The notes beneath the pieces were generated by a model. The model made no database searches, was not told the DNA's origin, and saw only the letters and a program-made list of their open reading frames with translations. From Chloroflexota bacterium (lineage in GTDB: Bacteria > Chloroflexota > Limnocylindria > Limnocylindrales > CSP1-4): 20,011 nt of DNA. Positions 6,634-13,319 of this stretch are shown here, piece by piece. The DNA is taken from positions 1-20,011 of the forward strand of contig JACVXW010000022.1 of NCBI GenBank assembly GCA_015661135.1, given 5' to 3'. Position numbers and translations under genes: made by a program. Numbering within the stretch: the first letter of the stretch is position 1; every line of letters begins with the position of its first letter.

Positions 6634-8381
6634 GTGCCGGCGTCCCCGCCCTTGTATCGCATCGCCGCCGACCGCAGCGTGCTCGTGCGCGCGACGCTCA
6701 CGAGCCTGGGCGTCGGGACGCTCCTCACGCTCGTCAACCACGGCGACAGGATCCAGGCCGGGACGATGGGGGCCGGCGCGGCCCTCCCGATCGCCGTCAC
6801 GTATGTCGTGCCGTTCCTTGTGTCGCTCGGATCGAGCGTCATCGCCCTCCGGCTGGAGCGCCGGAGCAGCGCGGTGACGACGGCCCTCCTGGAGCACGAG
6901 ATCGCGGCGATCAACCGCTTCCCCGGCCAGAACCCGAACCCGGTCATGCGAGTCACCGAGGACGGGCTGATGACGTTCGCGAACGCGTCGAGCGCACCCG
7001 TCCGCGCCGCGCTCGGCGTCGAGGTCGGGACCACGCTCGACGGGGCGACCCTGGCGCGAATCCGGACGGCCGCCGCCGCCACGCCACCCGAAACCTTCGA
7101 GGCAACGGACGGGCATCGCACGTTCCAGGTCCTGTCGGTCCACATCCCCGAACTCGGTGCGTACAACGTCTACGGCACGGACATCACCGCGGCAAAGGTC
7201 GTCGCCCGCTTCCCGGACAAGAACACCAATCCCGTGCTCCGGATGAGCCCGGACGGACGGCTCACCTACGCCAACCCTGCGAGCATGCCGATCGCGCGGG
7301 CGCTCGGCCTGGAGGTTGGTGCCCCCGTTCCGGCCGGCCTGCTGGCAGACCTGCAGGCTTCCCTTGCCGATCCTCCGGCCCCGGCCCCCGAGGTCCCCGC
7401 GGAGGGCGGCCGGACGTTCCGGCTCTCACCTGTCCTCATCCCTGAATTCGACTTCGTGAACCTCTATGGAACGGAGCTCACGGCCGAGAAGGCGATCGAC
7501 CGCATTCCCACCCAGAACCCGAACCCGGTGATGCGCCTGAGCCGCACCGGCAAGGTCACCTTCGCGAACCCTGCCAGTGCGCTCGTCCGACAGGCGCTTG
7601 GCGCCACGGTGGGGGCGGAGCTGGACCCGGCGGTTTTCGCCCGGATCCTCACCGCGGGGGACGACGCCGAGCACCCGACCCTGGAGGTGGAGGCCGAGGG
7701 CCGGATCTTCCGCCTGCGCGTGGTATCGATGTACGAGTACGACGCGATCAACGTGTATGGCACGGACATCACCGCGGCCCGCCAGGTGGAGGTCCTCAGC
7801 GCCGCCAACGAGCGCCTCCTGCTCAACATCCTGCCGCCGTCGATCGCCGAGCGGCTGCGCGGCGGCGAGACCGTCATCGCCGACAGGTTCGACGACATGG
7901 CCGTCCTGTTCGCCGATGTCGTGGGTTTCACCACCCTGTCGGCCCGCCTCTCGCCGGTGGAGGTCATCGATCTCCTGAACCGGGTCTTCACGATGTGCGA
8001 CGAGCTTGCCGAGCGCTTCGGGCTCGAGAAGATCAAGACGATCGGCGACGCGTACATGGTCGCGGCAGGTCTGCCGGAGCCGCGGCCCGACCACCGCGCT
8101 TCCGGCAGACCGCTGGCATGGACATCGAGATCCGGATCGGGATGCACGTCGGCCCGGCCGTGGCCGGCGTCATCGGCCTCAAGAAGTTCATCTACGACGT
8201 CTGGGGGGATACCGTCAACGTGGCCAGCCGGATGGAATCGACAGGTGTGGCCGGCCGGCTCCAGGTCACCGCGGAGACTTGCGAACGGCTGGCCGAGACC
8301 TTTGAACTGGAGCGCCGGGGGATCGTCGAGGTCAAGGGCAAGGGGCCCATCGAGACCTGGTTCGTCGTGAGCCGCCGCTGA
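6634..8381 (+). pseudogene. Membrane sensor adenylate cyclase (NrtS-like helices, three PAS domains, class III cyclase), frameshifted
   Basis: Translation begins at GTG 6634, preceded by GGAGAG with suitable spacing. Residues about 10-75 form two transmembrane helices around NHGDRIQAG and TYVVPFLVSLG, which resemble the small transporter family NrtS. Three tandem PAS domains follow, starting at residues 95, 192 and 290, each opening with an NPNPVMR-like motif and ending in NVYGTDITA or similar. The class III cyclase domain starts near 420 with metal-binding D428 (ADVVGFT), adenine-contacting K468 and metal-binding D472 (KTIGDAYM). After GLPEPRPDH (about 8095) the frame fails. The rest of the domain, with the adenine-selecting Asp in YDVWGD and catalytic Asn and Arg in TVNVASRM, is read in another frame and ends at 8381. 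Compared with relatives about 15 residues also seem missing at the break. The unshifted frame would end at 8370 with nonsense. Would make cAMP if intact. Confidence 0.8.
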
Positions 8382-8399
8382 GGAGCTCGCCGAGGCGGC
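8371..8399. terminator. Hairpin between convergent cyclase and toxin genes
   Basis: GCCGCC (8371-8376) and GGCGGC (8394-8399) form a 6-bp stem that overlaps the cyclase stop codon at 8379-8381. The toxin gene ends at 8437 on the other strand. No U-tract is present. Confidence 0.25.
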
Positions 8400-8436
8400 A
8401 GGTGCCATGCCGGTCGATATTGATCGCCGTCAACGC

Positions 8437-8691
8437 TCAGGAGACCTCGTCGTGGGTCCCGAGTGCGACGAGGAAGCAGGCTTCGCCGTCCCAACGGAAC
8501 AGCACCCGCAGGTCATCGTCCACGCGGAACGCCCAGTAGTCGCCGAGGTCACCTTTCAGCTTGTGCGTTCGGAGGAGGGGATCCTGCGGATCCGCGGCGA
8601 ACCGCCGGAGGGCGGCCCGGAGCAGCTCGTCACGCGGGGGCTTCAGCTTGCGCGCCCGCCGGAGGAATCGGGTGGACGCGATCACTCGCAC
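8437..8691 (-). CDS. Type II toxin, RelE/YafQ superfamily (putative mRNA interferase)
   Basis: The 84-aa product has the compact RelE/ParE-superfamily pattern: a basic N-terminal helix pair (STRFLRRARKLKPPRDELL), then THKLKGDLGDYWAFRVDDDLRVLF and the closing strand FLVALGTHDEVS. Histidines in THKL and GTHDEV match the positions used by YafQ-like ribosome-dependent endoribonucleases. I cannot separate this from other branches of the superfamily. The start is a GTG at 8691 with a weak GGAA ahead of it. The antitoxin stop lies 15 bases upstream, so the pair would be translated from one message. The toxin is expected to be held inactive by the Phd-type antitoxin. Confidence 0.82.
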   Translation of the reverse strand: MRVIASTRFLRRARKLKPPRDELLRAALRRFAADPQDPLLRTHKLKGDLGDYWAFRVDDDLRVLFRWDGEACFLVALGTHDEVS

Positions 8692-8706
8692 GTTTCGATT
8701 CCGTCG

Positions 8707-8982
8707 TCAGCCGCGCAAGTCGGCCAGCAGGGCGTCCATGTCCTGGTAAGGGGTGGTGCCGCCCGCGGCGTACTCGGCCTCTGCCTCCCGGACCTCGCGC
8801 AGGAAGAGCGCCCGACGCGCCGCGCGAAGCTCCTCGCGCTCCGCCTCGTATCGCTTGGCATCGACGAGATAGGCGGTCGTCTGCGAACGCTGCAGGATTG
8901 CGATGGGCTCGTCTGCGTCCTGGAGCCCTTCAAGGATCTCCGCCGTCCGCTGGCGCAGTTCGGTCACACCGATACTCTTCAC
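8707..8982 (-). CDS. Type II antitoxin, Phd/YefM family
   Basis: The product begins KSIGVTELRQRTAEILEGL, which is the DNA-binding Phd/YefM fold start, continues with EPIAILQRSQTTAYLVDAKRYE, and has a charged helical tail (about 50-91) that would wrap the toxin. I place the start at GTG 8982, giving 91 aa and the family's usual first residues. The frame continues to a TTG at 9021, but that TTG is part of a TTGACT -35-like element and the stretch between holds an operator-like array, so it is probably promoter, not protein. There is no Shine-Dalgarno sequence. It is upstream of the RelE-like toxin, 15 bases apart, and likely represses its own promoter. Confidence 0.82.
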   Translation of the reverse strand: MKSIGVTELRQRTAEILEGLQDADEPIAILQRSQTTAYLVDAKRYEAEREELRAARRALFLREVREAEAEYAAGGTTPYQDMDALLADLRG

Positions 8983-9021
8983 AGTACGTTGCACAGTATC
9001 GTAGACGGTCCCGCCAGTCAA
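8971..9021 (-). promoter_or_regulatory. Toxin-antitoxin promoter and operator
   Basis: On the minus strand TTGACT (9021-9016) precedes GATACT (9000-8995) by 15 bases, or the overlapping TACTGT by 17. A 30-base segment, 8971-9000, is bounded by the inverted hexamers GATACT and AGTATC, and on the plus strand CACAGTA occurs twice as a direct repeat, at 8980-8986 and 8992-8998, about one helical turn apart. The array overlaps both the -10 region and the antitoxin start codon, as expected for autorepression by a Phd-type antitoxin. Confidence 0.5.
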
Positions 9022-9045
9022 TCGTCGGGCAACGGCGGCAGCCGG

Positions 9046-9574
9046 TCAGTCCGGCGCCGGCCCTCGTCGCGCCAGCCGGGCCTGACCCTCGACGAGCACA
9101 ATCGAAGCCACCCCGACGACCGCGGTGAGGATGGCCACTTCCTTCGCCACCGCCGGCGTTCCCCCGAGGAGCGGGATGTTGTGGCCGGGGCCGAGGGCGA
9201 AGGCGAACGCAGCCAGCGCACTTACCCCGGCGGCCAGGCGGCTCCGGCCGATGAGCCAGCCCAGCCCGGCCCCGACGATGGTCGCACATCGGCCCGCGAA
9301 GCTCCGCGATGACGAACGCGGGAAGGAGGATCACCCCGATCACGGCGACCAAGGCGATGACTGTCCATGGCGGGCGCGGCAGATGGGGACGCAACTCGTC
9401 GTAGGCGGCGCCGACTGCTGCGCCCCCTGCCACCGCAACGATCACCCCGACCGGCGCGATGAACCAGATTGGAACGATCCAAAGGTGGTGGAGCAGCAGG
9501 AAGGTCACGAGACCAGCGACCCCGGCGATGGCGCCGGCGCGAACGGACGCCCCACTGCTCGAGCTCGAATCCAT
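9046..9574 (-). pseudogene. Small multi-helix membrane protein, frameshifted
   Basis: From ATG 9574 one frame gives hydrophobic segments (AGLVTFLLLHHLWIVPIWFI, GVIVAVAGGAAVGAAYDEL, VIALVAVIGVILLPAFVIAEL) up to about 9290, then turns into Arg/Gly-rich nonsense. Another frame takes over at about 9290 with ATIVGAGLGWLIGRS, ALAAFAFALGPGHNIPLLGG and VAILTAVVGVASIVLVEG, and reaches a stop at 9046. Together they make one plausible membrane protein of about 175 residues with five or six helices. Relatives I recall have extra residues at the break, so a short deletion is likely as well as the frame change. I know no function for the family. It lies 50 bases downstream of another membrane-protein gene and may be the last gene of that transcript. 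Confidence 0.6.
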
Positions 9575-9624
9575 TCAGGGTCGCCCGGACCGGTACAAAG
9601 CGCCCGACGGACCCAGGCTGATCG

Positions 9625-10194
9625 TCACCTCCGGGGCTGGCGCCATGCCGAGTATCCCAGCACGATCCAGCCCACCGGGACGAGCCCGAACACGAGTGTT
9701 GCCGCGTGCATCAGCGCCGGCGGCGAGTCGTCGCCGACGAAGGGTGTCATCGCCACTGCCAGGAACGCGCCGGCGAGCACGAGCCGGGCGCCGAGCGGCG
9801 GCAAGGCCCTGGCGCGGAGCAGTGCCAGCGCGAAGCCCAGGTTCCCAATCAGCCAGGCGATGCTGGCGGCCATCCCGACGACCGTTGCCGGACCCTCGGG
9901 CAGGTTCTGCTGCGCGGGGCCCAGCTCGCCGGTGCCGATGAAGTACGCGGCCACGGCCACAGTGCCGAGCGCACCGAGTCCAGAGAGCCAGGCCGCCGCG
10001 AGTCCGGTTCGCCCGGTCGCCGGCCTCGTTCGCCAGTACAGCCCGGGCGGCGCGGCGCCGAGAAGCACGACGCCAAGGAACAGCCCGTACCAGACGTTGG
10101 AGGTCGGGGAGAAGGCCACGATGATGAGGATGACCGAGAGAATCGTCCCTCCCGCAATCGCGAGGACGCCAGCCCAGCGTGCGAGCACGCTCAT
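9625..10194 (-). CDS. Multi-pass membrane protein of unknown function
   Basis: The 189-aa product is hydrophobic throughout, with about six predicted helices: LAIAGGTILSVILIIVAF, LFLGVVLLGAAPPGLYW, LSGLGALGTVAVAAYFIG, VVGMAASIAWLIGNLGFAL, LVLAGAFLAVAMTPFVG and AATLVFGLVPVGWIVLGY. It has no motif I can tie to an activity. I chose the ATG at 10194 because AAGGAG lies seven bases before it, while the ATG at 10200 is too close to that sequence. It follows the SRPBCC gene by 64 bases and precedes the frameshifted membrane-protein gene, so the three could be one minus-strand transcript starting at the divergent TetR promoter region. Confidence 0.75.
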   Translation of the reverse strand: MSVLARWAGVLAIAGGTILSVILIIVAFSPTSNVWYGLFLGVVLLGAAPPGLYWRTRPATGRTGLAAAWLSGLGALGTVAVAAYFIGTGELGPAQQNLPEGPATVVGMAASIAWLIGNLGFALALLRARALPPLGARLVLAGAFLAVAMTPFVGDDSPPALMHAATLVFGLVPVGWIVLGYSAWRQPRR

Positions 10195-10258
10195 GTCCAT
10201 GCTCCTTCAGGTTCAATCGGCCGCCATGGGGACGTCCACGCCCACTCCTGGGCTGTCG

Positions 10259-10690
10259 TCAGGTGGTTGCCAGTTCGACCAGGCGATCCACCTCGCGGTT
10301 GGCCGTCGCCCGCGGCTCACGGTCGATCCAGCGACGGTCCATCCAGCGGCCGATCGGGCCGAGCGGGACCGTGTACTCGGTGAGGAGATCCAGGTCCGTC
10401 GAGCCTTCACGTGCCGCCAGCGTTGCCACCATGCGATAGGAGGCGCCCAGCGGACCCTTGCCTATCGTCTCGTGGAGCCACGGCGCCTCGGAGCGGATCA
10501 CGCGCGTGCTGAACTTCCAGGGTCCGCGAATGACGAGGGTGTAGCGCGTCCCTGCCGTGTCGAGGGGTCCCGTCGGGTCCTCGACTCCCGATGCATCCAT
10601 CCAGTCGGCCACGAGGCCGGGTTCCGTGAAGGCACGAAAGACGCGGTTCGGTGGCGCATCGATGTGGCGTGTGAGGCGATAGCTTCCCAT
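10259..10690 (-). CDS. SRPBCC-family (START-like/polyketide cyclase-type) protein
   Basis: The 143-aa product starts MGSYRLTRHIDAPPNRVFRAF, the usual SRPBCC first strand and helix, and then has EPGLVADWMD, the strands TRYTLVIRGPWKFSTRVI and TDLDLLTEYTVPLGPIG, and a long C-terminal helix (about 110-140, rich in Arg and Glu). The fold forms a deep hydrophobic pocket and binds or modifies small hydrophobic ligands. The ligand here is unknown. The start ATG is preceded by GGAG nine bases away. It is transcribed divergently from a TetR regulator with 86 bases between starts, so the regulator probably controls it. Confidence 0.82.
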   Translation of the reverse strand: MGSYRLTRHIDAPPNRVFRAFTEPGLVADWMDASGVEDPTGPLDTAGTRYTLVIRGPWKFSTRVIRSEAPWLHETIGKGPLGASYRMVATLAAREGSTDLDLLTEYTVPLGPIGRWMDRRWIDREPRATANREVDRLVELATT

Positions 10691-10730
10691 CGTGGATGTC
10701 TCCTCGGTACGAGCGACGTCACGGTGTAGT

Positions 10731-10757
10731 ATTATTTGGATGACATCACATAGTCAA
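10731..10757 (-). promoter_or_regulatory. Divergent promoter of the SRPBCC operon overlapping the TetR control region
   Basis: The SRPBCC-TetR gap contains an unusually AT-rich stretch for this window (about 10727-10764). On the minus strand TTGACT (10757-10752) is followed after 15 bases by AATAAT (10736-10731) or after 17 by TAATAC. Nearby are the imperfect palindrome GATGACATC (10739-10747) and two copies of ATAGTC (10750-10755, 10761-10766), possible TetR half-sites. The exact operator cannot be fixed by eye. Confidence 0.4.
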
Positions 10758-10776
10758 TAGATAGTCGAGGAGCAAG

Positions 10777-11382
10777 GTGCCAAGAACGTACCGTCTTGGT
10801 CAGCGGACCGCCCAGATCGAGGCGACGCGCGACCGGATCATCGAGGCCGCCATCGAGCTGTACCTCGAGGTGGGGATCTCCGCCACCGCGATGCGGCAGG
10901 TCGGCCTGCGTGCGGACGTGGCGCCCGGAACGCTCCGCAACCACTTCCCGACGCGCGATGCCCTTGACCGGGCGATGGTCGAGCGCCTCACCGCCGAGGC
11001 GCCGCTCCCCGAACTCACGATCTACGACGGCGCCGACTCGATCGAGGAGCGTCTCGCGCGGCTCATCCGGGTGACGGGGAGGTTCTTCGACCAGGCCGCG
11101 CGGATCTACCGCATGTGGCTTCGGGAACGGATGCTCACCGCCGTCTGGTCTGAGGCGGGCGCCACCTACGGGGCGAGGTGGGAGGAACTGACACGATCTG
11201 CGCTCGGGACGCTGCACGATGATCCGGAAGCCCTGGCGGTGCTTCGGGCCGTGCTCGATCCGTCGTTCTTCGAGAGCATGCGAGCAGGCACGAGAACGAC
11301 CGATGAGGCGTCCGCGCTCATCGCATCGGTGATCGCGCCGTGGTTCGTAACTCGATCGGCACAAACTCGCGCGAACATGTGA
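10777..11382 (+). CDS. TetR-family transcriptional regulator
   Basis: The 201-aa product has a TetR DNA-binding domain at about residues 15-65: TRDRIIEAAIELYLEVGISATAMRQVGLRADVAPGTLRNHFPTRDALDRAMVERL has the helix-turn-helix order and the conserved N-H-F before the third helix. The ligand-binding region (70-195) is helical and has aromatic residues (FFDQAARIYRMWL). It starts at GTG 10777, preceded by GAGGAG four bases away. It faces the SRPBCC gene, the usual set-up for a local repressor whose ligand relates to that gene's pocket ligand. The gene ends 56 bases before the disrupted lipoprotein gene. Confidence 0.88.
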   Translation: MPRTYRLGQRTAQIEATRDRIIEAAIELYLEVGISATAMRQVGLRADVAPGTLRNHFPTRDALDRAMVERLTAEAPLPELTIYDGADSIEERLARLIRVTGRFFDQAARIYRMWLRERMLTAVWSEAGATYGARWEELTRSALGTLHDDPEALAVLRAVLDPSFFESMRAGTRTTDEASALIASVIAPWFVTRSAQTRANM

Positions 11383-11438
11383 CACACGGCGGGATGCTGG
11401 GCGTCTCACCGGCGACGTTCGACGGGAGGGATTTCGCG

Positions 11439-11656
11439 ATGCGACGCTTGAGCCAGGAGTGGATGACAGCAGTGCTGGTCGCCGCGTGCGCCGCCAGTCC
11501 CGCCGTCTCAGAGTCGCCGCCTCCCGCTTCGGGAAGTCCGGCGACACCCACGGCCCAAGCCTCGTTGACGGCGGGACCCTCACCCACGGCCCAGCGTCAC
11601 CGACGGGTCCTGGCCCGGCCTCGTCGCCGCCGCCACTTCCCACGAGCACGGGCTAG
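11439..11656 (+). pseudogene. Detached 5' part of a lipoprotein gene (signal and linker), two lesions
   Basis: ATG 11439 has an excellent GGGAGGG eight bases upstream and encodes MRRLSQEWMTAVLVAACAAS, a short lipoprotein signal with Cys at 17, and a Ser/Pro/Thr linker. Near 11585 that frame turns Arg-rich while a second frame continues the linker as GPASPTGPGPASSPPPLPTSTG, and this ends in TAG at 11654. The same frame then continues as PFIAQAPLSGPLFGPDGTFYLD, directly into the beta-propeller gene at 11723. The pieces look like one gene split by a frameshift and an amber codon (possibly from CAG). The hydrophobic core of the signal is also short, suggesting a further small deletion. Confidence 0.55.
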
Positions 11657-11722
11657 CCGTTCATCGCCCAGGCGCCCCTATCCGGACCGCTGTTCGGCCC
11701 CGACGGCACCTTTTACCTTGAC

Positions 11723-13105
11723 GTGACGGCCTGGTCGGGCCGGGATGGAGATGGCCGGCCGGTGAGATATGCCCGCGTCGCGGCGCTGGATCCCTCGGGC
11801 GCGATGCGTCCGGGCTGGCCGATCGAATTCGTCCGCGGTGACGTCCGCGGGATCCTTCCGCGCGAGGACGGCAGCGTGGCGATCCTTGCCTGCGTCCCGC
11901 CGATCGCAGACGGTGCTGCCGAGGCGTGCCACCTCCACCTCCTCGCCGCCGATGGCGGGGAGCGCCCGGGCTGGCCGGTGGAGGAACCGACGGCGACCGT
12001 GTGCGTGCCCCCGCTCGCCGGACCCGGCGACTCGGTCTACCTCATCTGCAGCGGCGTCGGTGAGCGGACGACGCTCCGAGTCATTGCCCTCGACCCGACC
12101 GGGACGCCCAGGCAGGGTTCACCGGCGATGTTCGAGACATCCGTCTACGTGCCGTTTTCGCCCCACATCGCGTCGGACGGCACCCTCTATTTCGTGACCC
12201 AGACGGCCGAGCAGGTCGTCCAGGTTCACGCCCTCAATGCGGCGCTCGAGGAGCGGGGCGGCTGGCCGTTCGTCGGCGCAGGCGCACACAGCGAGGCGTA
12301 CCGCGACGTCGGCTACGTCCTCGGCCCGAACGGCACGCCCTACATCTGGTGGTACGACGGCAACGGGGAACCGGGCATCTGCGTTAAGGCGGACCGGACC
12401 GTGATCGCCGCGGTCGGATCCGACGGACGAGCGCTCGCGGGCTGGCCGAGGACCGTCGCCGGGGTGGCCGTTCCGCCGGTCGTCGCGGCCGATGGCACGG
12501 TGTATGTCGCCTCTGCCCCGGGCGGCGAGTCGACCACGGGCGCGGTCAGCATCGTCGCGATCAGTCCTTCGGGGCAGACGAAGGCAGGCTGGCCTCGGAC
12601 CGCGCCATCGCTCAGCGGCTACTGTCCGGAGCTCGACCTCCGACTTGCGATCACGCCGGATGGCCGCGCCGTCCTGATGCAGAACACCCGGACGGCAACC
12701 AACGATCAGCAGGGCGTGATCGTCGTGCTGGACGCGGCGGGGGCGGCGCAATCGGGCTGGCTGGTGCCAGGCATGGCCCTGGGCACGGGGTGCACGGGCT
12801 GCACGCCGGGAAGCCCGCCCCTCGCGCCGCTGTTCGCCCAGGACGGGACCGCGTACGTCCTGATGGGGCAGGGCGAGGGCGCGCCATCAACCCAGGTCAT
12901 CGCGTTCGACCGGCAGGGCCGCGTCCTCACCGGGTGGCCTCACCTGATCTCGGCGACGGGCCTGATGCATGCCGGGATCTTCCTCGGCCGCGACGAACGC
13001 CTGTACGTGATCCTCGAGACGCAGCCCGATGGAGGGTACGAGCAGTCGACGGCGACCCTTCGCCTGTACGTCCTTGGAACCGACGGCCGCCCAGTAACGG
13101 GGTAA
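11723..13105 (+). CDS. Beta-propeller protein with eight GWP-type repeats (body of the split lipoprotein)
   Basis: The open frame from GTG 11723 encodes 460 aa made of repeating blades of about 48-60 residues. A Gly-Trp-Pro turn recurs with its Trp at residues 32, 84, 181, 241, 290, 346 and 405, with Ser in place of Trp at 133. Between turns lie strands such as VAADGTVYVAS, IASDGTLYFVTQ and FAQDGTAYVLMGQG. This is a beta-propeller of the PQQ-like/quinoprotein type by pattern, of the kind found in surface proteins, with no enzymatic motif. The first blade strand (FGPDGTFYLD) lies upstream of the GTG, so the GTG is unlikely to be the natural start. See the split 5' part at 11439. Downstream 215 bases separate it from the PTS operon. 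Confidence 0.7.
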   Translation: MTAWSGRDGDGRPVRYARVAALDPSGAMRPGWPIEFVRGDVRGILPREDGSVAILACVPPIADGAAEACHLHLLAADGGERPGWPVEEPTATVCVPPLAGPGDSVYLICSGVGERTTLRVIALDPTGTPRQGSPAMFETSVYVPFSPHIASDGTLYFVTQTAEQVVQVHALNAALEERGGWPFVGAGAHSEAYRDVGYVLGPNGTPYIWWYDGNGEPGICVKADRTVIAAVGSDGRALAGWPRTVAGVAVPPVVAADGTVYVASAPGGESTTGAVSIVAISPSGQTKAGWPRTAPSLSGYCPELDLRLAITPDGRAVLMQNTRTATNDQQGVIVVLDAAGAAQSGWLVPGMALGTGCTGCTPGSPPLAPLFAQDGTAYVLMGQGEGAPSTQVIAFDRQGRVLTGWPHLISATGLMHAGIFLGRDERLYVILETQPDGGYEQSTATLRLYVLGTDGRPVTG

Positions 13106-13279
13106 CCCGGGCGCATGCCGCCGAGCATCTGATCCGCAGCAGGCCAGCCGGTCGCGCGTGGTCGTCGGGCGACCTTGCTACCAGCCCTCTGGCCGGATCG
13201 AAACCCCGCCGATCTGCAGCCGATCCCGGAGACTGCGGGGCGCGGCGCGGTGTTCGACGCCGAATGCTCCTTAGATCCC
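13106..13279. other. Gap before the PTS operon with terminator-like inverted repeats
   Basis: GGTCG/CGACC at 13160-13164 and 13170-13174 is a perfect 5-bp hairpin with a 5-base loop, followed by TTGCTACC. GGCCAG at 13142-13147 is repeated inverted as CTGGCC at 13189-13194 and encloses it. These may end transcription of the beta-propeller gene. Nothing coding is apparent. Confidence 0.3.
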
Positions 13280-13308
13280 TTGACACCAACTACTCACATC
13301 TATATAAA
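13280..13308 (+). promoter_or_regulatory. PTS operon promoter
   Basis: TTGACA (13280-13285), a 17-base spacer, then TATAAA (13303-13308): a near-perfect sigma70-type promoter in an otherwise GC-rich region. The start point should fall around 13314-13316, only a few bases from the ATG at 13320. Possible repressor sites are the inverted copies TTGACA (13280-13285)/TGTCAA (13334-13339), 54 bp apart, and CATCT (13297-13301)/AGATG (13318-13322), which flank the -10. Confidence 0.75.
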
Positions 13309-13319
13309 GGTAAACACAG

